Shown: positions 25,128 through 34,549, counted from the stretch's first letter. The stretch is 64,000 nt of DNA from an uncultured Bacilli bacterium (GCA_934101115.1 CAKOPW010000005.1:20590-84589); one strand, 5' to 3'. The notes: generated by a model not told the origin, from the sequence alone. Numbers and translations are program-made.

Positions 25128-25649
25128 ATGGCATTAAATGATTTTAAAGATATGGTTGAGAATGCTAGAAAAATAAAAGGTTATTCACAACGAGAATTAG
25201 CTAAAATGATTGGAATGAGCCAAAGTACATATAATGATACAATTAATGGTAAAATTAAAAAACCAGATATAGATATATTAAAAAAAATTGCTGAGGAGTT
25301 AGATTTATCTTTAGATTTAATGCTTAAAGAATCAGGATATGGTGAATCATTTTCTATATACGGAATTGATAAATATAAAAATAAATCCACTAAGGATTTA
25401 AAAAATTTAATTGATGAATATAAGAAGTCAGAACTTAAATTATTAGAATTTGATAAACAAAAAAGAGATGTTACTAGGAAAGCAAGGCAAAAAATGTTCA
25501 CTACAATTGAACATATGAAAATAATAAAAGATAGTAAAGATGGTTTATATACAATTGATAAAGCAATTGATGATGTTCAATCTGCATTTGATCAATTAGA
25601 AATGGTAGAACATAAATATGATTATAAAAAGCTACCTAAAGACTTATAA
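25128..25649 (+). CDS. XRE-family transcriptional regulator
   Basis: 173 aa. An HTH_3 domain occupies about residues 8-65: SQRELAKMIGMSQSTYNDTI is the helix-turn-helix. A helical, charged C-terminal part (about 85-173) probably dimerises. ATG 25128 follows AAGAGGTG. It precedes the methyltransferase by 14 nt and so may be the control protein of the restriction-modification operon. Because it faces a decayed replication operon across paired operators, it could instead be the old immunity repressor of a mobile element. Confidence 0.85.
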   Translation: MALNDFKDMVENARKIKGYSQRELAKMIGMSQSTYNDTINGKIKKPDIDILKKIAEELDLSLDLMLKESGYGESFSIYGIDKYKNKSTKDLKNLIDEYKKSELKLLEFDKQKRDVTRKARQKMFTTIEHMKIIKDSKDGLYTIDKAIDDVQSAFDQLEMVEHKYDYKKLPKDL

Positions 25650-25663
25650 TCAGGAGGTACAAC

Positions 25664-27712
25664 ATGAAAAAGAAAAAATATAATGTAATTGATTTATTTG
25701 CAGGATGTGGGGGATTATCAGAAGGATTTCTACAATCCGAAAGATTTAATTTTTTAGCTCATATTGAATGGGAAATGCCAATGGTTGAAACTTTAAGGAA
25801 TAATCTTGTTAAAAGATGGAACTACTCAAAAGAAGATGCTGAAAAATCAGTAATAAGATTTGATATACAAAAAACTGAGGAATTATTTAAAGGTAATTGG
25901 TCAGACGATTCAATAAAAGATTATGGTGAAGATAATAATAAAGAAATAGTTGAAAAAGGAATGGATAACTTGATTGGTGATAAGAAAGTTGATGTTATTA
26001 TTGGTGGACCGCCTTGTCAAGCATATTCACTAGCAGGAAGAGCTCAAAGCCCAAATTCAATGAAAGATGATTATAGAAATTACTTATTTGAGAGCTTTGT
26101 TAAAGTAGTTGATCATTATAAACCTAAAGTTTTCGTTTTTGAAAATGTTCCAGGAATATTAAGCGCAAAGCCAGGAGATAAATTAGTAATAGATAGAATT
26201 TATGAAGCATTTGAAAAGATAAATTATGAAATAAGAAATCCAAAAATGCTTAAAAATGCGATTTATTCTGCTGCAGATTTTGAAACGCCTCAAGATAGAC
26301 ATAGGGTCATTATAATAGGAGTAAGAAAAGATTATAAAGATAATCCGGAAGATTTTTATCTAGCTTTAGATGAATTAAAATCAAAGCATCCAAAGAAAAC
26401 AGTTAGAGATGCCATTGGAAATTTACCTAAATTCAAGCCTTTGGTCGAACCTAGAAAAGGTAAAAATGGTAATATATCACATGAATTAATTGGTAATGAA
26501 ATTATTCCTGATCATGAAGCAAGATATAATAATTTAAGAGATATTGAAGTATTTAAAAAATGGATTAAAAATAATATGAATTCTTATACTACTGAAGAAA
26601 AGCTTAAATTTTATACAGAAACAACTGGTAAAAAGAGCAACCATAATAAATATAGAAATTTAGATTGGGATAAGCCATCTCCAACAATTGTATCTCATTT
26701 ATATAAAGATGGTTTAATGTTTATACATCCAGATGAAAAACAAGCTAGATCAATAACTGTTAGAGAAGCTAGTTTACTACAAGGATTTCCTATAGATTTT
26801 GAATTTCTTGGTTCAAATGCATACAAATACAAAATGATAGGAAATGCTGTACCTGTTCAATTTGCTAAAAATATTTCATTAGCATTATGTAATGTTCTTG
26901 ATGAAGATGATTCTAATAATATTTGTTGTGCAAAAAAGAAAGATGATGTTTTAACACTAAAAAATAATAGACCAAAAAGAGTATTAAACGTTTTGGTTGC
27001 ATGTGAAGAAAGTCAAAGAGTTTGTACAGAATTTAGAAGATTAGGACATAATGCATATAGCTGTGACTTACTTAATTGCAGTGGTGGACATCCTGAATGG
27101 CATTTTAATATGGATGTTTTAAAGGTAATTAAAGATAAAGGTGGAATTTTAGAAAATGGTGAAAAGGTAAAAATAGATGGTGATTGGGATTTAATGATAG
27201 CTCATCCACCCTGCACGTTCTTAGCTGTAAGTGGTGCAAAATGGTATTATCACCCTGATGATAAAGGTTTACCAATTGAACAAAGAAGACCTCATCCCAA
27301 ATTTCCAAATAGAGCTCAAGATAGAGAAGATGGTGCTAATTTCTTTATAGCATTAGCTACTGCTAATATAAAATATATTGCAGTGGAAAACCCTATAGGT
27401 ATAATGAGTAAAAGATTTAGAAAACCGGACCAAATAATTCAACCATATTGGTTTGGTGATCCATTTTCCAAAGCAACATGTCTATGGTTGAAAAATCTTT
27501 CGCCATTAAAGCCAACAAAAATGGTTGATAAAGGTGAATATGTGGAATTAAAAAGTGGTAAAAGATTACCAAAATGGTATTCAGATGCATTAACAAAAGC
27601 AAAAACACCAGAAGAAAGAAGAACTTTAAGAAGTAAAACATTCCCAGGCTTTGCTAAAGCTATAGCAGAACAATGGAGTAAGGAGATATTAGAAAATGAA
27701 AGTATATGTTAG
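25664..27712 (+). CDS. Fused double cytosine-C5 DNA methyltransferase
   Basis: 682 aa made of two methyltransferase modules. The first (about 5-415) has all C5-MTase motifs: I VIDLFAGCGGLSEGF, IV GGPPCQAYS with catalytic Cys118, VI FENV (159-162), VIII QDRHRVIIIG and X MIGNAVPVQFAKNI. The second (about 438-682) resembles the short phage-type cytosine methylases: LVACEESQRVC, SGGHPEWHFNMDV, AHPPCTFLAVSG with Cys517, and AVENPIGIMS. LlaJI- and BsuM-type systems carry two separate C5 methylases for an asymmetric site; here both activities would be in one chain. The ribosome site is AGGAGG 6 nt upstream. The 3' end overlaps the McrB-like gene by 17 nt. Confidence 0.88.
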   Translation: MKKKKYNVIDLFAGCGGLSEGFLQSERFNFLAHIEWEMPMVETLRNNLVKRWNYSKEDAEKSVIRFDIQKTEELFKGNWSDDSIKDYGEDNNKEIVEKGMDNLIGDKKVDVIIGGPPCQAYSLAGRAQSPNSMKDDYRNYLFESFVKVVDHYKPKVFVFENVPGILSAKPGDKLVIDRIYEAFEKINYEIRNPKMLKNAIYSAADFETPQDRHRVIIIGVRKDYKDNPEDFYLALDELKSKHPKKTVRDAIGNLPKFKPLVEPRKGKNGNISHELIGNEIIPDHEARYNNLRDIEVFKKWIKNNMNSYTTEEKLKFYTETTGKKSNHNKYRNLDWDKPSPTIVSHLYKDGLMFIHPDEKQARSITVREASLLQGFPIDFEFLGSNAYKYKMIGNAVPVQFAKNISLALCNVLDEDDSNNICCAKKKDDVLTLKNNRPKRVLNVLVACEESQRVCTEFRRLGHNAYSCDLLNCSGGHPEWHFNMDVLKVIKDKGGILENGEKVKIDGDWDLMIAHPPCTFLAVSGAKWYYHPDDKGLPIEQRRPHPKFPNRAQDREDGANFFIALATANIKYIAVENPIGIMSKRFRKPDQIIQPYWFGDPFSKATCLWLKNLSPLKPTKMVDKGEYVELKSGKRLPKWYSDALTKAKTPEERRTLRSKTFPGFAKAIAEQWSKEILENESIC

Positions 27713-29279
27713 AAAAATTGATGATCAATGTGTAACTCATCAAATTAGTTTGAAAAATATTGTATTTAAGGAATTCTTTAATGAGTTAAATAAATTCGAA
27801 GTTTCAGGAGTAAAAAGTGGTTATAGTGAAATGGTCAGTATTTTACCAGCAACTGATTTGAGATTTGATTCTGGATTGAAACATGTAATATCAAGAGAAG
27901 GTAATCTAGAAGTTGGCGATGTTATTGTTTTATATAAAGAAGCTGATAAGTATGAATTAGAGCTAATTAAGCCTACTGATTCAAAGTATACTTTTGTACA
28001 AGAATTATGTGAGAGAGACAAAAGACATACTTTGCTTGATATTGAATCCAATGAAATCAAAAATGTTGATAGAAAAGAAGAATATAAAAATTGGTTAGTC
28101 AATAAAGGTAAATATACTGATGAAACTATAAAGAATTATGTAAGATATATATCTTATATTTATGATAAAGGTTTAAGCGATAAAGATTTATATACAATTA
28201 AGGATACATTAATCATTGATGAATTATTATCAAAATTTAAAAATCAAGAAGAATATATTCAATATAATGAACAAAATAACAGAAATCCATATTATGCTTT
28301 GTTACAATATAAAGAATTTATTGAAAATACAAATACGCATAAGATTGATGATGTTGATAGATTAGTTGGAGCATATAATAAAATTTATTATGGAATTCCT
28401 GGAAGTGGAAAAAGCTATACCGTTGATGCTAAATTTAATGAAGAAGAATATAAAGTATTTAGAACTACTTTTCACCCTGAATATACAAATAGTGATTTTG
28501 TAGGGCAAATTATTCCTATGGTAAAAGATGATAAAGTAAAATACGAATTTCATCCTGGATCATTTACGCTTGCATTAAAATATGCATTAGAGAATAAAAA
28601 TAAAAAAGTATGCTTAATAATAGAAGAAATTAATAGAGGTAATGCTTCTGCAATCTTTGGTGATATATTTCAGTTGCTAGATAGAACAGAAAAAGGAAGA
28701 AGTAAGTATGAAATATATAACGGTCCTATTCTAGATTATTTTGAAAAAAATGGTATTAATATGAATAAAATATATATTCCATCTAATATGTGGATTATAT
28801 CTACTATGAATACAAGTGATCAAAATGTATTTACTTTAGATACTGCATTTAAACGTAGATGGAAAATGGAATATATAAAAAATGTATTTGCTGATGATGA
28901 AAAATCAAAAGAATTAAGAAATAAGGTTATTCCTTTAGGAGAAAAATATCCTAATGTAACATGGGAGAAATTTGTTAACAAAATAAATAATCATATTATT
29001 TCTGATACATCAGGAATAAATGGTGAAGATAAACAGCTTGGTATGTATTTTGTTTCTGTTGAAGAAATTAATGATCCAAAAGAATTTGCTGAAAAAATTT
29101 TGTCTTATTTATGGGAGGATGTTGCAAAATTAAATACTTCATATTGGTTTGGATCAATATCTTCCTATGATGAATTAATCGATTTATTTAACAAAAATTC
29201 TTTAGATATATTCAATTCACTATTTGATGATGAAATTAAAGTAACAGAAGAATATACAATTAAAACCGTAGGAGAATAG
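27696..29279 (+). CDS. McrB-like GTPase subunit of LlaJI-type restriction enzyme
   Basis: 527 aa. The N-terminal 95 residues, ending GLKHVISREGNLEVGDVIVL, look like a B3/EcoRII-N type DNA-binding fold, as reported for LlaJI.R1. The C-terminal AAA+ motor has Walker A YGIPGSGKS near 231-239, Walker B LIIEEINRG, and the McrB-class MNTSDQ with LDTAFKRRW. Such motors hydrolyse GTP and translocate DNA to activate the nuclease subunit. The start overlaps the methyltransferase gene, so expression is coupled. An N-terminal site-specific domain rather than a methyl-base reader is expected, because the operon makes its own methylation. Confidence 0.85.
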   Translation: MKVYVRKIDDQCVTHQISLKNIVFKEFFNELNKFEVSGVKSGYSEMVSILPATDLRFDSGLKHVISREGNLEVGDVIVLYKEADKYELELIKPTDSKYTFVQELCERDKRHTLLDIESNEIKNVDRKEEYKNWLVNKGKYTDETIKNYVRYISYIYDKGLSDKDLYTIKDTLIIDELLSKFKNQEEYIQYNEQNNRNPYYALLQYKEFIENTNTHKIDDVDRLVGAYNKIYYGIPGSGKSYTVDAKFNEEEYKVFRTTFHPEYTNSDFVGQIIPMVKDDKVKYEFHPGSFTLALKYALENKNKKVCLIIEEINRGNASAIFGDIFQLLDRTEKGRSKYEIYNGPILDYFEKNGINMNKIYIPSNMWIISTMNTSDQNVFTLDTAFKRRWKMEYIKNVFADDEKSKELRNKVIPLGEKYPNVTWEKFVNKINNHIISDTSGINGEDKQLGMYFVSVEEINDPKEFAEKILSYLWEDVAKLNTSYWFGSISSYDELIDLFNKNSLDIFNSLFDDEIKVTEEYTIKTVGE

Positions 29280-29280
29280 T

Positions 29281-30540
29281 ATGAAATTTTCCGATAAAGT
29301 AATTTTCAAAAATGGATATGAAGAAGACAATTTTGTTGGTATAAAATATAGAAAAGATAAAATTAATATCTTTTTACCTATCGGATATAACAAGGATTAT
29401 TTTAGCACAGATGATGAGTTAAGTCCTGAACAAAAAGTGGATTTATTATTATTACTAAAGACTATTACACTAGTTAAAAATTCTAATAATGAAAAAACTG
29501 ATTTTGGTGATGATATAGGGAATAACGATGAAGTCCCATATAATTCATTAATATGGATTATAAATGACTATTTTAACAATGGATTATATCAAGAAATCGA
29601 AAAAAAATACTCTCAAAAAAGTCATGGTAAAATTAATTGGAAAAAAACACTTAATTCAGAGCATTACTTTGAAAACAATAGTGTTACATATATTAATCCT
29701 TATTATGAATCAAATATACAAAGGAGTACTTTAATAACTGAACTTAATAATTATTGTGTTCATAAAAGTTATAAATATATAGGATTTCTATTTGGAAAAG
29801 TATATCTTCCGGAATGTAATATTAGAGAAGAAAGAATTAAAGATAATATTAAATACTATATTGATGTTATTAATAAAGAATTAGCAAAATCTTTTAATGA
29901 TAGAAAAAAAATGTTGTTAACTAATATGAAAAGGATTTTTGAAATGTCTTTTGAAGATAGTTTTGAGAATCAACCAACATATGGAACAAGGCGATATGAA
30001 TATGCTTGGGAAAAAATGGTAAATGAAACTCTTGGATCTAAAATTGATATTAGTAAGTTTTTTCCTAATGCTTTTTGGAATATACAAGGTAAGATTGAAG
30101 AAGATAAATCAAAATTAAGACCAGATTCTATTTTGATAGATAATAATTCAAAAAAATTATATATACTTGATGCAAAGTATTATAAATATGGAATTACTAG
30201 TAATATTTCTGATTTACCACATACTGATTCAATTCAAAAACAAATAACATATGGGGATCATATATCAAATAATCCGCACACATATGGTTTTGAAAAAAAT
30301 AATATATATAATGCATTTATTATCCCATTTAATAAAAACAAAGAACCTTTTAAATGTGATGAGAGCATAAAATATATGGGATTTGCAAATAGTGCATGGA
30401 GAGATAAAAAGGAAACATATAATTATGAACGAATTTCTTTATTATTAATTGATACAAAATATATGATAGATTGTTTTTATCAAAAAGAACGTGCTAATCT
30501 TGAACAATTAATTGAATTGATAGAAAAATCTTCATTATAG
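29281..30540 (+). CDS. LlaJI-family (McrC-like) restriction endonuclease subunit
   Basis: 419 aa, starting 1 nt after the McrB-like stop. The C-terminal nuclease core shows LRPDSILID with Asp282, then LYILDAKYYKYG with Asp298 and Lys300, the PD-(D/E)xK catalytic set. DSIQKQITYGDH follows, which I associate with the LlaJI endonuclease family. The N-terminal half (about 1-200) would contact the McrB-like ring. With the fused methylase and motor this makes a complete R-M system. Confidence 0.85.
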   Translation: MKFSDKVIFKNGYEEDNFVGIKYRKDKINIFLPIGYNKDYFSTDDELSPEQKVDLLLLLKTITLVKNSNNEKTDFGDDIGNNDEVPYNSLIWIINDYFNNGLYQEIEKKYSQKSHGKINWKKTLNSEHYFENNSVTYINPYYESNIQRSTLITELNNYCVHKSYKYIGFLFGKVYLPECNIREERIKDNIKYYIDVINKELAKSFNDRKKMLLTNMKRIFEMSFEDSFENQPTYGTRRYEYAWEKMVNETLGSKIDISKFFPNAFWNIQGKIEEDKSKLRPDSILIDNNSKKLYILDAKYYKYGITSNISDLPHTDSIQKQITYGDHISNNPHTYGFEKNNIYNAFIIPFNKNKEPFKCDESIKYMGFANSAWRDKKETYNYERISLLLIDTKYMIDCFYQKERANLEQLIELIEKSSL

Positions 30541-30547
30541 ATGTTTT

Positions 30548-30563
30548 GCGTCACTCGCGTCAC
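30548..30563. repeat. Tandem GCGTCAC repeat
   Basis: Two GCGTCAC copies (30548-30554 and 30557-30563) separated by TC lie just after the endonuclease stop. GCGTC is the complement of GACGC, which I recall as the LlaJI site. It stands out in very AT-rich DNA. Confidence 0.5.
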
Positions 30564-30611
30564 TTAAATGTATAGGGTGCTCACCTAAAAATAAGTGTCA
30601 TAAAAAAATAG

Positions 30612-30635
30612 ATATGTTAAAAAAACATAACATAT
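30612..30635. repeat. Inverted repeat after the R-M operon
   Basis: ATATGTTA (30612-30619) and TAACATAT (30628-30635) form an inverted repeat with an 8-nt spacer; there is no T-run, so a protein site or weak hairpin is possible. Confidence 0.35.
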
Positions 30636-30650
30636 TTAATAAGTACGTTA

Positions 30651-30686
30651 AAAAAGCATATATAAGATTAATTTATATATGTTTTT
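30651..30686 (+). terminator. Terminator of the R-M operon
   Basis: CATATATAA (30657-30665) pairs with TTATATATG (30673-30681), flanked by AAAAA and TTTTT. Weak but well placed. Confidence 0.5.
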
Positions 30687-30731
30687 ATATGTTATAATAT
30701 ATATAATTATTTATTCTTAGGGGGAATTTGT

Positions 30732-33452
30732 ATGGATGAAAGTATTAACTTCATTAATCGGAAAATTAATGATTTGAATATTAAGATAGAAAAAAATATA
30801 GACGATTCTGTTGATAATAGGGGCTATATGTCTCAAAATATCATAAAGAGTTTAAGAGATTTAGTAGAATATATAGCATTTAAAGTATATGTAATTGAGA
30901 ATAGAAAGTGTTATCTTGATTATAATCATGTTAATACTGGCTTAGCAATAAAATATATTAAATGTTTAAGTAAACATGAAATACTAAAGAACTTTCATGC
31001 TTTATTAGAAATTGGTCCTTCACATAATAGTTATAGTGAGGATGGCTCAATTAGATTAATGGTTAAATATCAAGAGTATCTTATTGATCTAAAAAGATAT
31101 TATTTTGATTTGTTTAAAGAAAAAATATTAACAAATTTATATAAATTTCCCATATTTAAAATAGACTCATCTTTATACGATTATTATAAAGAAATATATA
31201 ATAAGTTAATTCAAATAAAATTTGATAATAGTGAACGAGTTTTAGGTAACGCATATTATATTAAGAAAACAAAACCTGTCGCAATAGAAGATAGAGTTTT
31301 TTATGAATTAACATTAACACCAGCTACCGACTATGTTAATAAATTTAATAGAATTATTTTTTATTCCCCAGTTAGAATTCCGGATAATTATGCTATTAAA
31401 ATAGGCTATGTAAGGAAAAATATAAAATCATTTAAATCAGAAGTAGAAATCAAGATAATTAATAATTATGAGATATTTATCAAACCGGCCGAAATAAATA
31501 GTTTGTACAAAATATTTGGTATTAATAAAAGAGTATCATATCGTGCAAATGAATATGATTATTTTATGCGATTATTAAAAAATAATCGTTGGACATTAAA
31601 TCATATTATTAATTTGAATGATGATGGATTTGAAATAATTAGACAGGAGTCATCAGTTTATAATACTCATCATTTGTTTGAATTGTTAGAAATGATAAGA
31701 AATGTTATTACTAACAATAAACCTGGTCACAATGTTTTAAACTACTTAATACATGTATTGAGAAATTCTGTAGTTATTGATCAAATAGGTGATGAGCAAT
31801 GTAAAATACTATCAGATTTATATCTAGAGTATGGATGTAATGTTTTTGAAACTATGCCATATGCTTCTTCATTAAATGGTCATAAAATATCTGTATCAGA
31901 TTTATTTGAAATAATTGATCCAGTAAATAGAGAACATGAGTTCTTTGGAAGAAAGATAACTGATTTATGCAATTCGACAAATAGGATTTATTTTTCTTTT
32001 AAGGAATTAGGTTATGATTCAGAATATGGTAAAAAACTTATAAAAGAATTTAATAAGCGCGTTTATTACAAACATACAGATAGATATTTAGAAACAATTG
32101 GAAATAAAGTCTATATAAGAGGATTTGAAGAAAGTACGATAAAAATTATAGATGTTTTAAAAAGTAAAACTAATGAAAAATATTCTGATTATAAAAATAT
32201 GTATGATATGTTTTCAATTTTTAGCGATTATGAATTTACTGATAGTATCAAGAAAAATATTTCTGAAAAAATATATATTAATTCAAAAGTTGGTTTAATA
32301 TATGGCTCTGCAGGAACAGGCAAAACTGAAATGATTAAAATAATATCTAAAATATTTGATGGTAAAAGAATTGCTTTTTTAGCCAAAACTAATGCTGCTC
32401 TAAACAATATTAAAATTCGAGTTGGTAAAGAAGCAATGGATAACTATGAATTTTATACTATTGATAAATTTATTGATGATTCTATAAGAGATAGTTATGA
32501 TTTAGTTGTTGTGGATGAGTGTAGTATGGTAGAGAATGATATAATGCTTCAAATGTTAAAGAAAAACAATTATGATTGCTTACTATTAGTTGGTGATATA
32601 TATCAAATTGAAGCAATTGAGTTTGGTAACTGGTTTAGATTTGCAAAGGAATTGATTCCTGAAAATTCATATGAACTAACTGAAAATTTTCGAACTACGA
32701 ATCATGGATTAAAGAATTTATGGTCTAAAGTAAGAAATTTAGATGATGGCATTACCGAGAAAACAATTGATGAAGCTTATTCAGAAATATTAAGTGAATC
32801 AATATTTGAAAATAGAGAAGATGAAGAAATTGTTCTATGCCTTAATTATGATGGCCCATATGGGATTAATAATATAAATAGATATTTGCAGATGACAAAT
32901 AGAAATGAACCAATAGAATGGGGAATAAATACATATAAGGTTGGAGATCCAATTATATTTAGTGATGTAAGGAGATTTTCTAATGTTTTATATAATAATC
33001 TTAAAGGAAAAATTCTAAAAATTGAAAAGAATGAAGACAGCATAACTTTTGAATTATTTGTGGAAAGAAGAATTTCTGATTTCGATGCCTTTGCAAATAA
33101 CATTAAAGTTATTTCTAGGGAAGATGATGGATCGGTTATAGAAATAAAGGTATTACGAAAGGATGATGATGATAAAGATGATGAAGTAGGATATATTGTT
33201 CCTTTCACGGTATCCTATGCTACATCTATACATAAATCGCAAGGTTTAGAATTTGATTCTGTTAAAATTATTATTTCTGATGAGTCCGAAGAATTAATTA
33301 CTAAAAATATATTTTACACTGCAATAACTAGGTCTAAAAATCATCTTAAAATATATTGGAGTCCAGAATGTCAAAATAAAGTAATAAAGAACATGAGGGA
33401 TTATACTTTAAAAGATGATTTAATTATTATAAAAAATAAAATGAAAAACTAA
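30732..33452 (+). CDS. Large SF1 (RecD/Pif1-like) helicase with novel N-terminal half
   Basis: 906 aa. Motifs of superfamily 1 are in the C-terminal 400 residues: Walker A GSAGTGKTE near 525, VVDECSMVE near 594, LLVGDIYQIEAI, LTENFRTTN and the late motif SYATSIHKSQGLEFD near 830, then FYTAITRSK. The first about 500 residues, starting MDESINFINRKINDLNIKIE, match nothing I recognise and carry no nuclease motif that I can see. An extended -10 promoter (TGTTATAAT, 30690-30698) and GGGGGA ribosome site precede it. Its place between R-M and CBASS-like genes suggests a phage-defence role, which is inference. Confidence 0.75.
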   Translation: MDESINFINRKINDLNIKIEKNIDDSVDNRGYMSQNIIKSLRDLVEYIAFKVYVIENRKCYLDYNHVNTGLAIKYIKCLSKHEILKNFHALLEIGPSHNSYSEDGSIRLMVKYQEYLIDLKRYYFDLFKEKILTNLYKFPIFKIDSSLYDYYKEIYNKLIQIKFDNSERVLGNAYYIKKTKPVAIEDRVFYELTLTPATDYVNKFNRIIFYSPVRIPDNYAIKIGYVRKNIKSFKSEVEIKIINNYEIFIKPAEINSLYKIFGINKRVSYRANEYDYFMRLLKNNRWTLNHIINLNDDGFEIIRQESSVYNTHHLFELLEMIRNVITNNKPGHNVLNYLIHVLRNSVVIDQIGDEQCKILSDLYLEYGCNVFETMPYASSLNGHKISVSDLFEIIDPVNREHEFFGRKITDLCNSTNRIYFSFKELGYDSEYGKKLIKEFNKRVYYKHTDRYLETIGNKVYIRGFEESTIKIIDVLKSKTNEKYSDYKNMYDMFSIFSDYEFTDSIKKNISEKIYINSKVGLIYGSAGTGKTEMIKIISKIFDGKRIAFLAKTNAALNNIKIRVGKEAMDNYEFYTIDKFIDDSIRDSYDLVVVDECSMVENDIMLQMLKKNNYDCLLLVGDIYQIEAIEFGNWFRFAKELIPENSYELTENFRTTNHGLKNLWSKVRNLDDGITEKTIDEAYSEILSESIFENREDEEIVLCLNYDGPYGINNINRYLQMTNRNEPIEWGINTYKVGDPIIFSDVRRFSNVLYNNLKGKILKIEKNEDSITFELFVERRISDFDAFANNIKVISREDDGSVIEIKVLRKDDDDKDDEVGYIVPFTVSYATSIHKSQGLEFDSVKIIISDESEELITKNIFYTAITRSKNHLKIYWSPECQNKVIKNMRDYTLKDDLIIIKNKMKN

Positions 33453-33515
33453 TAAGTATATACATATGTATGTGCTTTTTTGTATTAAAATATATTCATT
33501 GAATATTATAATAAT

Positions 33516-33531
33516 ATACCGATAGCGGTAT
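33516..33531. promoter_or_regulatory. Operator 1 of Fic-family gene
   Basis: Perfect inverted repeat ATACCG-ATAG-CGGTAT, upstream of the -35 box. It matches operator 2 at 33549-33564 in 11 of 12 half-site positions. Confidence 0.6.
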
Positions 33532-33538
33532 AAATATA

Positions 33539-33567
33539 TTGAAAAATCATACTGGCAACGGTATAAT
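33539..33567 (+). promoter_or_regulatory. Promoter of Fic-family gene
   Basis: TTGAAA (33539-33544), 17-nt spacer, TATAAT (33562-33567). The spacer and -10 box overlap operator 2. Confidence 0.75.
33549..33564. promoter_or_regulatory. Operator 2 of Fic-family gene
   Basis: ATACTG-GCAA-CGGTAT, centred 33 nt (about three helical turns) from operator 1 and covering the spacer and start of the -10. Binding here would block polymerase. Confidence 0.6.
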
Positions 33568-33586
33568 GTAATTAGAGGTGAAAATT

Positions 33587-34513
33587 ATGGAATTTATGAC
33601 TACAAAAGAAGCTGTACAAAAATGGAATGTTAGTGAAAGAAGAATACGAAAATTATTACTAGATGGAAGAATTGAAGGTGCTGTAAAAGTAGGTAATAAT
33701 TGGAATATTCCTATTAATGCTAATAAACCAGCTGATAAAAGAAGCATGAAATTAGATAATACTGAATTTAAATTTGATTTACCTGATAATTATTTTGATA
33801 AAGTTGATGAATTAAATAAAGAATTAAATTCTAAAAGACCTATATCAAAAGAAACATTAAAATCTTTAAAAGAATCTATAAATTTAGAGTGGACTTATAA
33901 TAGTAACGGTATAGAAGGAAATACACTAACTTTAAGAGAAACACAAGTCGTTTTAGAAGGTATTACAGTTGGTGGTAAATCTTTAAAAGAACATTTGGAA
34001 GCTATTAATCATGAACAAGCAATATTATTCTTAGATGATCTTATTAAGGATAAAGAACCAATCACAGAATGGAATATTAAAAATATTCATCAATTAGTAT
34101 TAAAAGAAATAGATAATGATAACGCTGGTAAATATAGAGATGAAAATGTAAAAATAAAAGGTGCTACACATATTCCACCAGATTATTTAATTGTTCCTGA
34201 ATTAATGGAAAAATTAATTATTAAATATGAAGATTGGAAAAAATATCATCCAATTATTAGAGCAGCATTATTACATGGAGAATTAGTTAAAATACATCCA
34301 TTTGTTGATGGTAATGGCAGGACTTCAAGATTAGTTATGAACTTATCTTTAATGAATAGCGGATATCTTCCAGTAATTGTAAAAAAAGAAAAAAGATTAG
34401 AATACTATAATGCTTTAGATAAAGCACATACTACTGGGAATTATACAGATTTTGTTAAATTAGTTAATGAATTAGAAATTGAAATGTTAAATAAATATTT
34501 AGAACTGTTATAA
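33587..34513 (+). CDS. Fic-family protein with N-terminal MerR/excisionase-type HTH
   Basis: 308 aa from ATG 33587 after AGAGGTG. Residues 1-45 form a small winged helix (MTTKEAVQKWNVSERRIRKL, GAVKVGNNWNIP). The Fic core has the active motif HPFVDGNGRTSR (237-248), so AMPylation or related nucleotidyl transfer is possible. SNGIEG (106-111) matches the inhibitory S-x-x-x-E-G helix, placing autoinhibition within the same chain. The HTH probably binds the twin inverted repeats in its own promoter. Fic proteins act as toxins or regulators of GTPases, gyrase or other targets; the target here is unknown. Confidence 0.88.
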   Translation: MEFMTTKEAVQKWNVSERRIRKLLLDGRIEGAVKVGNNWNIPINANKPADKRSMKLDNTEFKFDLPDNYFDKVDELNKELNSKRPISKETLKSLKESINLEWTYNSNGIEGNTLTLRETQVVLEGITVGGKSLKEHLEAINHEQAILFLDDLIKDKEPITEWNIKNIHQLVLKEIDNDNAGKYRDENVKIKGATHIPPDYLIVPELMEKLIIKYEDWKKYHPIIRAALLHGELVKIHPFVDGNGRTSRLVMNLSLMNSGYLPVIVKKEKRLEYYNALDKAHTTGNYTDFVKLVNELEIEMLNKYLELL

Positions 34514-34549
34514 AAAATAGCGAGAAAAAATATTTCTTGCTATTTTTTT
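34512..34549 (+). terminator. Terminator of Fic-family gene
   Basis: AAAAAATAGCGAGAAA pairs with TTTCTTGCTATTTTTTT around a 5-nt loop; it overlaps the stop codon. Confidence 0.8.

Noticed and set aside
33453..33515. Terminator after the SF1 helicase (ACATA/TATGT before T6)
   Set aside because: Stem of 4-5 A/T pairs with a minimal loop is too weak to call, although a T-run follows.
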